Part shown: in pieces, positions 17,014-25,328 of the stretch | How positions within the stretch are numbered: the stretch's first letter is position 1 | Layout: each line of letters begins with the position of its first letter | From: CALARM01 sp964431735 | GTDB taxonomy: Bacteria > Vulcanimicrobiota > SpSt-956 > JAKJGF01 | Length of the DNA stretch: 33,539 nucleotides | Direction: 5' to 3' | NCBI GenBank assembly: GCA_964431735.1 | Contig: CAYSLJ010000075.1 | Location: 1 to 33,539, forward strand | Notes under the pieces: model-generated | Database searches by the model: none | What the model saw: only the letters and a program-made list of their open reading frames with translations | What the model was told of the DNA's origin: nothing | Made by a program: the position numbers and the translations under genes

Positions 17014-17463
17014 TTACTTTAAGAAAAAATGTTCCTGAAGTTCTTTCTGTTCTTTTTTGGATGGAGGAATTATTGAAATATTGCTGGGAGTAAACAGGAA
17101 TATTTCTTCCTGGACTTTCTGGACATTACCTTCTAAAGCATAGGTTACACCGCTGATAAAATCTACAATTCTTCTTGCCATTTCCTTTTCTGCTTTCTGC
17201 AGATTGACTATTATAGGCTTACGACATTTAAGATTATCTGCTACTTCCCTTGCTTCATTAAGATCCATAGGTTCCATAATAACTATATTCTGCTGTTTTG
17301 CAGAAGGTAAACTTATTACATTGGATTTCTGTCTTATTCTGTTTGTCTGAAAGTCCTGAACGTCTTCTATTTCTTCTTCTTCCTCGGCATCTGCCTCCAT
17401 TTCAAAATCTTCCAGGGTAAAGAATTTTTTTATCTTACTCAAAATACCATTATTATCTGCCAT
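17014..17463 (-). CDS. sepF: cell division protein SepF
   Basis: The protein has 149 residues. SepF polymerises, binds the membrane through an N-terminal amphipathic helix and tethers FtsZ at the division site. The N-terminus (ILSKIKKFFTLEDFE) is such a helix, followed by a long acidic linker of glutamates and then the conserved core from NIVIMEPMDLNEA through KPIIVNLQKA to FISGVTYALEGNVQKV and FLFTPSNISII. Length and order fit the family. An AGGAGGGG site eight bases before the ATG at 17463 decides the start; a frame open further upstream overlaps yggS and is not used. It follows yggS by 34 bases, the order seen in Firmicutes and Actinobacteria. Confidence 0.93.
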   Translation of the reverse strand: MADNNGILSKIKKFFTLEDFEMEADAEEEEEIEDVQDFQTNRIRQKSNVISLPSAKQQNIVIMEPMDLNEAREVADNLKCRKPIIVNLQKAEKEMARRIVDFISGVTYALEGNVQKVQEEIFLFTPSNISIIPPSKKEQKELQEHFFLK

Positions 17464-17497
17464 ACTTTCTTCCCCTCCTTTTGATGTGGTGGTTCTC

Positions 17498-18163
17498 CTA
17501 ATAGGTTCTAGGTCCAAATATACCACTCCCTATTCTAATTAAATTGGCACCTTCACTCAGAGCAACTTTATAATCTCCCGTCATGCCCATAGATAAATAA
17601 TTCGCCTCTAAACCGAATTTTTCCTTTAATTCTATGGCAAGATCTTTTACTTTCCGAAAATAAGGTCTGCTATCTTCGGGATCAGGTAAAAAAGGAGCCA
17701 TAGACATCAATCCTCTTACTTTAATATGAGGAAGTTTTAAAATTTCTTCCACTTCCTCAAGATAGATCGGATTAAATCCTGTTCTGTTATCCCTCCCGGT
17801 AAAATCAATCTGTAATAAAATATCAAGAATTTTGCCTTCTACCCTGTCATTTAAAGCACAGGCAAGTTTAAATTTATCCACACTATGAACAATGGAAAAT
17901 CTCTCTGCAACCTTACCGGCTTTATTTGTCTGAAGATGACCTATAAAATGCCACCTTAAAGGCAAATCCCTGAGTTCATCCATTTTATTTATTGCTTCCT
18001 GGAGATAATTTTCTCCGAAATCCCTTATACCGCAATCATAGGCCTCTCTTATCCTTTCTGAAGAAACGCCTTTGGTTACTCCAAGAAGGAGCACTTTGCC
18101 AGGACATGTTTTATAAACCTCTATATCATGTTTTATTCTCTCAATATTTTCTTTAATAGACAT
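17498..18163 (-). CDS. yggS: YggS/PROSC-family pyridoxal-phosphate homeostasis protein
   Basis: The protein has 221 residues and is a fold-III PLP-binding barrel. It keeps free pyridoxal phosphate in balance and has no known catalytic activity. K31 in LLLGVTKGVS should hold PLP. Further family marks are DFGENYLQEA, WHFIGHLQTNK, HSVDKF, GLMSMAPF, YLSMGMTGDYKVAL and the final IRIGSGIFGPR. Length is standard. The ATG has no clear Shine-Dalgarno sequence; two CAGTTAT-type heptamers lie seven bases upstream. It lies between the HlyD-like gene and sepF, an arrangement conserved in many Gram-positive genomes. Confidence 0.93.
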   Translation of the reverse strand: MSIKENIERIKHDIEVYKTCPGKVLLLGVTKGVSSERIREAYDCGIRDFGENYLQEAINKMDELRDLPLRWHFIGHLQTNKAGKVAERFSIVHSVDKFKLACALNDRVEGKILDILLQIDFTGRDNRTGFNPIYLEEVEEILKLPHIKVRGLMSMAPFLPDPEDSRPYFRKVKDLAIELKEKFGLEANYLSMGMTGDYKVALSEGANLIRIGSGIFGPRTY

Positions 18164-18169
18164 CTTTTT

Positions 18170-18183
18170 CAGTTATCAGTAAG
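18170..18183 (+). repeat. two-unit heptamer tract, CAGTTAT family
   Basis: CAGTTAT and CAGTAAG abut directly upstream of the yggS start codon. The unit CAGTAAG recurs on the minus strand at the other end of the same gap, across the stop codon of the HlyD-like gene. Confidence 0.45.
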
Positions 18184-18224
18184 GATCTGTCAGGAAATAA
18201 CTACATCATAGTTACAGTTTATAT

Positions 18225-18245
18225 CGCGACGCGTAACGCATAATG
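18225..18245. repeat. CGTNACG heptamer array, three units, degenerate
   Basis: Units CGCGACG, CGTAACG and CATAATG followed by CGAGGAT, which resembles the reverse complement of the TCCTCCCG box seen beside other arrays. Confidence 0.65.
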
Positions 18246-18289
18246 CGAGGATACTAATTTTTCTAACAATTTACCGGAGTTGTTTTTCC

Positions 18290-18317
18290 TGCAGTAATAA
18301 GTACTCACTGCTTACTG
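18290..18317 (-). repeat. heptamer array carrying the stop codon of the HlyD-like gene
   Basis: On the minus strand CAGTAAG, CAGTGAG, TACTTAT and TACTGCA follow in register. The CAG of the first unit encodes the last residue (glutamine) and the next three bases are the TAA stop. Confidence 0.6.
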
Positions 18318-19628
18318 TTTCACAGTCACCGCCATTCCTTCTGTAATATCTCTTGAAGCTACAATAACAAGAGCACCATCTTTAAGACCTTCTACGATAA
18401 ACTGGTTTCCGTCTTCAACCTTGACCCTTACAGGTAAAAATTTTGCTTTTTTGTCATGGTCAACTATATATACTCCGACTTCACCGTTTTTCTCCACTCT
18501 GGAAGTCTTTGGAAGAGATACTCCGTTTACCTTCGAAAGAAGTATTTCCATAGAAACTTCTCTTTTAATAAGCAATGGATTTTCCATTTGTTTGGACGCA
18601 AGAACTACAAGAAGATCAGAACTCTGAATACCTTTATCATAAACTTTCTCTACAGAACCTGCTATCTGTGTATGATATTCAGGAAACATTATAACCCTGT
18701 CTTCCCTGGTTTCAAGATAATCTTTATTATCACTCGAAACCCTGGTAAGTATGTAATAGGGTAGTTCAATTAATTTAAAAATCTGTGCCCCTGCTGCTAC
18801 CTTCTGGCCATTTCTTATTTTTATAGGGGAAAGCTCTATTTTCGGAGTTTCCCATAAAGGAGATTTCAACATACTGTCAGGTGAAAGTTTCTCCTCATAA
18901 CCATCAAAATAATAACTTACGACACCGTCATATTCAGCAGCAAAATTCAAAGAAACATCTTTTTGCAATGTATTAATTATATTTCCATTTTCCTTATCCA
19001 GCATATCGATTTTATTACTCATTTCCATCTGATATTTCCTGTGTTCTTCTTTTAAGGCCTTCCTCTTTAAAACTACATCTTCTATTTCCTTTTCTATTGA
19101 TTTGCTCTCATCAAGCTTAAAATTCAGTAAATTTTCTCTGAGTTTATCAATTTGTTTATTCAGAGAAAATATTAAGATCCTATCCATTATTTTCCATCGA
19201 CTGATATGACGGAGCCGGGACAACTGAAGTTTTACACCATTCTGCCTTATCTCCATTCTTCTTTTTTTCAATGTAGTTTCAAGTTCATAATTATATACTT
19301 TAGCAACTGTATCGCCTTTTTTAACCTTCTGGCCGTCAGTAGCTATCTGATGTAATACACCTTCCAGGCCGGATGTAAATTTTTTTTCTTTTCGGAAAAT
19401 CAGTCCGCGACAACTGATTGTGAAAGGCACTTCTGTGAAATGAGCTTCTACCACGGCAATACTCCTGGCAGGAATAAACTTCGACAGAGCAAATTTCCCC
19501 AGAAGAAAAGCGAGAAAAAATACCAGCAATACCAGTATAAGACGGAAAGTAATTATAGCCCATTTTAAAATTTTTCTTCTTGTTTTTCGGGCTTTCCGCC
19601 TCCTCTCACTGATCTTCCGAATTATCAA
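18312..19628 (-). CDS. HlyD-like membrane-anchored protein of the yggS-sepF locus
   Basis: The protein has 438 residues. A very basic N-terminus is followed by one transmembrane helix (about 24-47), so the rest is outside the membrane. Residues about 85-115 form a biotinyl-lipoyl half motif (VLHQIATDGQKVKKGDTVAKV), as in periplasmic adaptor proteins. A long helical hairpin (about 120-220) follows, then a second lipoyl half near IRNGQKVAAGAQIFKL, then a beta-barrel C-terminus. No transporter gene is adjacent. A protein of this kind precedes yggS and sepF in several Clostridia-like genomes, so a division or envelope role is likely. Start is TTG; AAGGA lies about 11 bases upstream and I see no better codon. 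The stop codon lies in a heptamer array. Confidence 0.75.
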   Translation of the reverse strand: MIIRKISERRRKARKTRRKILKWAIITFRLILVLLVFFLAFLLGKFALSKFIPARSIAVVEAHFTEVPFTISCRGLIFRKEKKFTSGLEGVLHQIATDGQKVKKGDTVAKVYNYELETTLKKRRMEIRQNGVKLQLSRLRHISRWKIMDRILIFSLNKQIDKLRENLLNFKLDESKSIEKEIEDVVLKRKALKEEHRKYQMEMSNKIDMLDKENGNIINTLQKDVSLNFAAEYDGVVSYYFDGYEEKLSPDSMLKSPLWETPKIELSPIKIRNGQKVAAGAQIFKLIELPYYILTRVSSDNKDYLETREDRVIMFPEYHTQIAGSVEKVYDKGIQSSDLLVVLASKQMENPLLIKREVSMEILLSKVNGVSLPKTSRVEKNGEVGVYIVDHDKKAKFLPVRVKVEDGNQFIVEGLKDGALVIVASRDITEGMAVTVKQ

Positions 19629-19659
19629 ATAAAATCACGTCCTTAATTTATATGAAAAT

Positions 19660-19680
19660 CGTAACGCATAAAGCGTAACG
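19660..19680. repeat. CGTNACG heptamer array, three units
   Basis: Units CGTAACG, CATAAAG and CGTAACG, followed by GGAGGA. This is the reverse complement of the TCCTCCCG box that borders the arrays at 3567, 13161 and 25121. Confidence 0.75.
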
Positions 19681-19726
19681 GGAGGACAGAGATTTTCATA
19701 ACTGAACATATTATTTTTAGTTACCT

Positions 19727-22700
19727 CTAAAGCCAGCTAAGCATACTATCTTCAGGCAGATTATCATCATCAGGAACATCCATTTTAGGTAATAAAAGTT
19801 CTTTATGCCTGAGAGCCTCTTCAGGGGTTATCTTACCTGATTTAACAAGTTCATTCAAAGAATCTGAGAAGCTCAATATCCCCTCCTTATGGCCTTCTGC
19901 TATAATAGAATAAAGTTGTCCGTATTTTGTTTTGAATATAAGACCTCTCATATCAGGGTCAGGCCAGATTACTTCAAAGATGGGCATGCTATCTGCTTTA
20001 TCCAGCCTTACAAGCTTCTGACTGATTATTCCTTTAAAATTAGAAGTAAAAATATGACGGAAATAATGTTGATCTCTGCCTGTATAGAGACTTAAAAATC
20101 TTTCTATTGCCTGAACGGAATTTGTAGCACGAACCATACAAATAATAAGTTTTCCTGCTTCTGCAGCAACATTGACAAGCTCTACAGTCTGGCTGTCTTT
20201 AACTTCTCCAACTACTATTACATCGGGATCCTGCTGTATGGCCTCATACAGAGCACTGGAAAAAGAAGGCGTATCTACTCCGATTTCTCTCTGAGATATT
20301 ATACTTTTTCTGTCTCTGTAAAGAAATTCTATCGGATCTTCTATTGTTATTATGTGCTGTTTCTTCGTTTGATTTATGAAATTTACTATAGAAGCAACAG
20401 TTGTAGATTTACCGGCTCCTGTAGGACCGCTGATAAGAATAATTCCTGATTTCATGTCAAATATCTTCTTTATTTCTTCTACAGGCAGTCCCAATTTTTC
20501 AAACGTCGGCATTTCAACATGCATCATTCTAATAGCTGCACTGACCATACCTTTTTCATAAAAAGCATTGACACGGAAACGCATTCCTCCGGGAATAGAA
20601 TAGGAAAAACTTAAATTCCTGTCCTGCTTAAAGGTAGACCTCTGAGAAGATTTCATGACACCTGCTATAAGACGAAGGGTATCTCTCTCTGTAAGTGCCT
20701 GAGCTCCTACAGGTATAAGACTGCCTTCAAGGCGAACATAGGGAGGACTCCCTACCTTCAAATGAAGATCAGATGCTTTATGTTCTACAAGAACAAGGAG
20801 GAGATCATCTAAATCCAGGGGAAGCTCTGATTCATCAGGAGATTCAAGCTCTTCAGGCTGAACGGAAGGAGATACAGCAGTCGCACCAATCCTTCCATAA
20901 CTATCTTTTATTTTACTATCTATACTGGAAACTTCCTGTTTCAGCTCATCTATTCTGGAAATAAACTGTTTTGCTTCAATTGAAGCTTTATTTATCTTTT
21001 CGAATACTTCCTCCGGTACATCAACGGCTTTAGCTTTCTGTAACGCCATTTCCAGTAAAACCTCTGCTTTATTTTCAACCTTACCTATATTGGCCTCTGT
21101 AGAATTTATTCTTTCCGTAAGATTTTCCAAAAGTTCCATAGCTTTCTGTGAACGTTCCAGAGCAGTTAAATTGGCGCTGTTAAGTTTCTCAAAATTCTGT
21201 TCAGCGTGACTGGCCTGTTCAAAAGCATGTTCTGATTTACTTAAAATGTCATTAAATTTATTTACCGCATCAGAAAGTTTTTGCTCTGTATTTGTCACTT
21301 CCGTTGAAGCTCTGCCGGTAATTTCCTGTATATTTCCTGTCGTAATTTCTAAAGCTGAACATCGTTCTTCAAAAGATTTAATTTTTTCCAGAATTTCAGA
21401 AGAGTTTTTATCTGCCGAATAAATCTTTTCTGACACATCGGAAAGAATCTTCAAAGAATTTTCTGCCTTTTCTTCGGAAGCTTTAGACTTGGCAAAAGCC
21501 TGTTCTGACTTTAATAAATGCTTATCAATAGTGGATTTAAAATCATTTTTTCTGGCATGGAGTTTTTCCAGTTCCAGTTTTATATCTGCCACTTCTTTAG
21601 ATGATGAACTGGCACTGACATGGGCTTCTTTTATAACATGTGATAATTCATCAATTTGCTTTGCAAATTCTTCCCCTCTCTTACAGGCACCATCGGCCGC
21701 ATCCATAGCACTTTGAAATTTACCCATAGCTTCCATGGAAATCTGTTCGATTTTTGAAAGAACATCCTGTCCGTTCTGAAGTATATCACTCAATTCTTTT
21801 TTATAATTATCAATAGATGATAAGATCTCTTCACTTTTTGAAAAGATCTGGCCTGTATTTGCCATTATTTCATCCATTCTGGCAGATGCATCTGTAGCAG
21901 TAGACGCTGCTCTCTGAGCTTCAACAATAGCAAATCCTATTCTTGTAATAACTTCGGTAGACTGTTTTTCTGCAATTTTTGCCTTTTCCAGAGCTTTATT
22001 AAATTTATCCTGATTACTTATGAGTAAATCTTTTGAAACCGGATCTGTAACACCTTTTACCAGTTCAACTTTTGCCAGTCCGTCAGAAATACCCCTTTCC
22101 ATAAGTTTTATTAACATCTGTTCTTCTTCTTCTATCTTTTCTTTCAAGAAGGATAAAAATTCATCTTTAACAGGTATTTTCTCCTGAATACCTGCTATTT
22201 CTTCTTGAAGAGCAGTCCTGAGATTGGCATGTTTGAGTTCGTCGGAAGATGATGAAGATTTAATATTTTCAACAATAGCCATAAATTTTTCTTCAATATT
22301 GTTGATTTTTTCATTTACTTTATTTTCTATAGAAGATAATATTTTCGTTTCATCCACCTGAGATGGTGGCTGAGATGAAGAAAGAGAAGTTTTTAATCTT
22401 GTTTCTATATCTCTTGTTCTTTTTTCAACTTCTGCTATGATACTATCGGAAAGTTGAGATAAAAGTTCATCTGTCTGCAAAGCAGGTACGTCAAAGACAT
22501 CTTCCCTGTCTTCTATAGATTCCAGTTCCACATGATTAACACTTTTAAAGGCAGTTCTTTCATCAACAATAGAAGATTTATCACCCAGACCTGCTCTGGC
22601 CTTCAAAGATTCTATAACCTTTCTGGCAGGAGATTCGACTTCTGATGTCTGGGCTACAACCATACCTGTTTCGACATCTACCGAAGGTACAGGTTCATCA

Positions 22701-22903
22701 CCTTCGCCGAAATTATCCCATACAAGATCTTCATCAGCCATTTCATCAAAAGATAAATCCTCCCAGTCTTCATCTATATCATCAATTATATCATCAAAAT
22801 CATCACTCTCATCATTCTCTTCAGATACGGAATCCATATCTTTATATTTTTCATCAGATTTTTTCTTTCCACCTTTTTTAGGTCCCTTCCCCTTTTTACT
22901 CAC
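19727..22903 (-). CDS. long coiled-coil protein with a C-terminal degenerate PilT-type ATPase domain
   Basis: The protein has 1058 residues. The first 150 are lysine-rich and then strongly acidic. About 150-690 is coiled coil rich in Ala, Glu, Lys and Ser. From about 697 a complete PilT-like domain follows: SDLHLKVGSPP, Walker A GPTGAGKST (826-834), ITIEDPIEF, and GEVKD (899-903) in place of GEMRD. The usual AAETGH reads AAEAGK and the TxH(T/S) histidine segment reads MVRAT, so both conserved histidines are missing. It should still bind nucleotide, but turnover or hexamer coupling may be changed. Start is GTG, with GGAAG eight bases upstream. It follows the intact pilT by 135 bases and shares the C-terminal WL ending, so it probably arose by duplication and could be a regulatory partner of PilT. 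Confidence 0.85.
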   Translation of the reverse strand: MSKKGKGPKKGGKKKSDEKYKDMDSVSEENDESDDFDDIIDDIDEDWEDLSFDEMADEDLVWDNFGEGDEPVPSVDVETGMVVAQTSEVESPARKVIESLKARAGLGDKSSIVDERTAFKSVNHVELESIEDREDVFDVPALQTDELLSQLSDSIIAEVEKRTRDIETRLKTSLSSSQPPSQVDETKILSSIENKVNEKINNIEEKFMAIVENIKSSSSSDELKHANLRTALQEEIAGIQEKIPVKDEFLSFLKEKIEEEEQMLIKLMERGISDGLAKVELVKGVTDPVSKDLLISNQDKFNKALEKAKIAEKQSTEVITRIGFAIVEAQRAASTATDASARMDEIMANTGQIFSKSEEILSSIDNYKKELSDILQNGQDVLSKIEQISMEAMGKFQSAMDAADGACKRGEEFAKQIDELSHVIKEAHVSASSSSKEVADIKLELEKLHARKNDFKSTIDKHLLKSEQAFAKSKASEEKAENSLKILSDVSEKIYSADKNSSEILEKIKSFEERCSALEITTGNIQEITGRASTEVTNTEQKLSDAVNKFNDILSKSEHAFEQASHAEQNFEKLNSANLTALERSQKAMELLENLTERINSTEANIGKVENKAEVLLEMALQKAKAVDVPEEVFEKINKASIEAKQFISRIDELKQEVSSIDSKIKDSYGRIGATAVSPSVQPEELESPDESELPLDLDDLLLVLVEHKASDLHLKVGSPPYVRLEGSLIPVGAQALTERDTLRLIAGVMKSSQRSTFKQDRNLSFSYSIPGGMRFRVNAFYEKGMVSAAIRMMHVEMPTFEKLGLPVEEIKKIFDMKSGIILISGPTGAGKSTTVASIVNFINQTKKQHIITIEDPIEFLYRDRKSIISQREIGVDTPSFSSALYEAIQQDPDVIVVGEVKDSQTVELVNVAAEAGKLIICMVRATNSVQAIERFLSLYTGRDQHYFRHIFTSNFKGIISQKLVRLDKADSMPIFEVIWPDPDMRGLIFKTKYGQLYSIIAEGHKEGILSFSDSLNELVKSGKITPEEALRHKELLLPKMDVPDDDNLPEDSMLSWL

Positions 22904-22948
22904 TTACATCACTTCCTTTATAAAAACTATGAGCTCTTTATTTATATT

Positions 22949-22969
22949 AGTGACGCGTGACACGCGTAA
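22949..22969. repeat. degenerate CGTNACG heptamer array
   Basis: One and a half good units (GTGACG, CGTGACA) followed by CGCGTAA, in the gap between the two pilT paralogs. It is the weakest copy of this family. Confidence 0.5.
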
Positions 22970-23038
22970 TAACATACCGGGTACACAGTCAATGACAAAA
23001 TATTATAACAATAATGTCTGCTAAAGGCAATACTACCC

Positions 23039-24454
23039 TTATAACCAGTCATAAAGGGCATTACCTCCGCCTCCTTCACCGGATGCAGACGTATGGCCGT
23101 CAAGTTTCAGTCTCAATTCAGTAGGCTGTTCTGCATTAAAGAGAGCATCTTCCCTGCTTACAAGGCCTGAATCTACAAGTCTCATAAGGCTTTCGGTAAA
23201 GGTCTGCATTCCGTCCTGCTGTCCTTCAACAATAAATTCATATATATCGGAGATTTTATTCTCTGAAATTAAACTCTTTATTGTAGGAGTAACAAACATT
23301 ATTTCAGTTGCAGGTACTATACCGGTTGCATCTATTTTAGTGAGAAGTTTCATAGCTATAACACCTTTAAGTGTATTGGCCAGAACCTGTCTGAACTGTT
23401 CCTGTGTTTTTCCGGTAAAAACATCGAGAACTCTTTCAATTGCCTGAACGGCATTTGATGAGTGAATGGTACTGAATACAAGATGGCCTGTTTCAGCTGC
23501 AAGTGCTGCTGTTTCAATTGTTTCCTGATCTCTCATTTCTCCGATGAGTATAACATTGGGATCCTGCCTCAAAGCCTGTTTGAGTGCATCGGCAAAAGAG
23601 AGAGCATCTATACCGACTTCTCTTTGAGATATGATAGACATTTTATCTTCATGAACAAATTCTATAGGGTCTTCAATAGTAATTATATGAAGTTTTCTTG
23701 TTCTGTTTATCTGATTTATAATAGCCGATAAAGTTGTGGATTTACCGGCTCCTGCAGGTCCGCATACAAGGACAAGGCCACTTTTAAGTTCGCCGAAGTA
23801 TTTTAAACTTTCAGGTAAATTTAAATCCTTAAAGGATTTACCTCCCATACCGAGCATACGGAAAGCTGCACTTATTCTTTCTCTTTCATAAAAAGCATTT
23901 ACTCTGAAGCGTACCTTATTGCCCGGAAGTGTATAGGCATAATTCAAACTTAAATGTTCATGGAACATTGTCCTCTGTTTTTCGTCCATTCCGCCGAGTA
24001 TTAAACGCTTCGTATCATTTTCCGTAAGAGACTGTTCTCCGATAGGCAACAATTCTCTCTCAAGACGAACTATAGGAGGACTTCCCACTTTAAGATGAAG
24101 ATCAGATGCATTATGTTCTACAAGAACCTGCAAAAGATCATCCAGTTCCAGAGGCAAATCGGAAATCTCCGGCACATCCACACCTTTTTCATACTGTTCC
24201 AGAATAGGATTAAAATAAGGTACTTTCAGCCTGTGAAGAAGATAAACAAATTCTATTTTTGGTATTGTCAAAAGTTCGGCTGCCCTGTCAAAAGTAATCT
24301 TTTCTTCCCTGAAAAGTTCGACTACGGCAAGCTCAAGTATTTTCCTGGAAAGGGCACTGTCATCCTGTACGCCCAGAATGTCTCCAAAATCAGGTAAAAT
24401 ATCAATTTGTAATTTATTCATAAAATTCTGTTCCTCTTTCATAAAAGGAACCAC
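23039..24454 (-). CDS. pilT: PilT-type ATPase with N-terminal UPF0175 domain
   Basis: The protein has 471 residues, about 100 more than typical PilT retraction ATPases. Residues 30-80 (SRKILELAVVELFREEK to FDRAAELLTIPKIEFVYLL) match the UPF0175 domain, a small helix-turn-helix-like domain known from antitoxin-type proteins. The PilT core follows: ASDLHLKVG (116-124), Walker A GPAGAGKST (232-240), IEDPIEF (260-266), GEMRD (305-309), AAETGHLVF with H324, and STIHSS with H331. All catalytic motifs are intact, so this is the likely working motor for pilus retraction. GTG at 24454 has AGGAGG nine bases upstream; ATGs at residues 5 and 12 are possible alternatives. It follows a small membrane protein gene by 21 bases. 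Confidence 0.88.
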   Translation of the reverse strand: MVPFMKEEQNFMNKLQIDILPDFGDILGVQDDSALSRKILELAVVELFREEKITFDRAAELLTIPKIEFVYLLHRLKVPYFNPILEQYEKGVDVPEISDLPLELDDLLQVLVEHNASDLHLKVGSPPIVRLERELLPIGEQSLTENDTKRLILGGMDEKQRTMFHEHLSLNYAYTLPGNKVRFRVNAFYERERISAAFRMLGMGGKSFKDLNLPESLKYFGELKSGLVLVCGPAGAGKSTTLSAIINQINRTRKLHIITIEDPIEFVHEDKMSIISQREVGIDALSFADALKQALRQDPNVILIGEMRDQETIETAALAAETGHLVFSTIHSSNAVQAIERVLDVFTGKTQEQFRQVLANTLKGVIAMKLLTKIDATGIVPATEIMFVTPTIKSLISENKISDIYEFIVEGQQDGMQTFTESLMRLVDSGLVSREDALFNAEQPTELRLKLDGHTSASGEGGGGNALYDWL

Positions 24455-24475
24455 TCCATCAGACCTCCTAACAAT

Positions 24476-24967
24476 TTATATATGAACAGGTATTCCCAAT
24501 TTCTTTGCACAGAGATTAAAGAACATTCTCAGTTCATGAAAATTTAAATAGAAAAAATATACGGTAGAAACTATTGCACCAAAACCTATGCCGGATCGTG
24601 TATTGACTCTTTCAATACTGTTAACTTTACCTATAAAAGGTACTTTTACTTTCAAAGCAATTAATACTATAGTAACAATAGCACCGAGTTTTAATATAAA
24701 ACTCAAAAACCCATCTATATTATGCATATCTCCGCTTGGTATAATAACTTCAAGCCACGAGATAAGAATAAATGTAACGGGAATGCTTAAAAAACGAACC
24801 ATAACATCAAGAACTATATTTATATAATTGGTTAACATAGGTTGAATTTTAATTGTTCTTTTTTCCGAATGAAGTGTCCATACATCAAGAGCCATACCTA
24901 AAATTCCAAACAACAAAGTACCTGCCAGAAGATAGATAAACCAGACAAGAACAAAACCTGTATCCAT
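24476..24967 (-). CDS. four-helix membrane protein of unknown family
   Basis: The protein has 163 residues with four predicted transmembrane segments (about 5-27, 50-75, 85-107 and 125-148). There is no catalytic motif I recognise. AGGGTGAT lies five bases before the ATG. The pilT gene starts 21 bases after its stop in the same direction, so it may be co-expressed and serve as a membrane partner of the pilus motor. That role is inferred only from position. Confidence 0.6.
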   Translation of the reverse strand: MDTGFVLVWFIYLLAGTLLFGILGMALDVWTLHSEKRTIKIQPMLTNYINIVLDVMVRFLSIPVTFILISWLEVIIPSGDMHNIDGFLSFILKLGAIVTIVLIALKVKVPFIGKVNSIERVNTRSGIGFGAIVSTVYFFYLNFHELRMFFNLCAKKLGIPVHI

Positions 24968-25077
24968 AAAAAATCACCCTGAAAATTTTTATTAAATAAA
25001 ATAATAGTTTATATAATAACAATTCATAAATAATTCTTCTGTTACCTGTTCCACATTTTACATCATAAAAAGAATAA

Positions 25078-25185
25078 ATTACCGAACTGAGCATAAGCAT
25101 TTAATAAACGTTTTCCTCCCCGTCACGGGTAACGCGTTACGTGTCATGAGAGCATATATGTATTATTTCTACTTACTTCAGTAAT
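25078..25185 (+). repeat. 108-base dispersed repeat, copy 2
   Basis: The partner of the copy at 3525-3632 has the same length and orientation on this strand. Best conserved are TGAGCAT, TAATAAA, TTTCCTCCC and the right end ATTATTT with TCAGTAAT. The heptamer core differs between copies (see the entry inside it). Confidence 0.7.
25121..25148. repeat. CGTNACG heptamer array, four units
   Basis: Units CGTCACG, GGTAACG, CGTTACG and TGTCATG. The two outer changes leave the 7-base register intact. Confidence 0.75.
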
Positions 25186-25242
25186 AGATATAATTCTATT
25201 TATTATGTAAAATTCCTTTAAATTTTAAATCCTTCTATGATC

Positions 25243-25271
25243 TTGACAAAACTTTATAAAGTAATTACACT
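25243..25271 (+). promoter_or_regulatory. sigma-70-type promoter with a palindrome in the spacer
   Basis: A perfect -35 box TTGACA (25243-25248) is followed after 17 bases by TACACT (25266-25271) as -10 box. The spacer contains ACTTTATAAAGT (25251-25262), a perfect 12-base palindrome centred almost exactly between the boxes. MerR-type regulators bind at that position, and the first gene downstream encodes one, so autoregulation is plausible. Confidence 0.65.
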
Positions 25272-25328
25272 CTTATTGATTCTTTTATGATTTTACGATT
25301 TTAATTTACGATTATGAGGGATATTTTT

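Larger units (their letters stand above)
24968..25328. other. divergent intergenic region with dispersed repeat and promoter
   Basis: This separates the leftward pilT unit from the rightward regulator unit. It holds an AT-rich stretch without clear signal (24968-25077), the second copy of the 108-base repeat (25078-25185), and a strong rightward promoter at 25243-25271. An ATG at 25314 in frame with the regulator has no ribosome site. Confidence 0.7.

Noticed and set aside
17464..17526. Longer sepF start overlapping yggS
   Set aside because: A strong ribosome site precedes the ATG at 17463, and the extra residues do not resemble SepF.
24968..25077. Leftward promoter for the pilT unit
   Set aside because: Several TATAAA-like hexamers exist in AT-rich sequence, but none has a convincing -35 partner.
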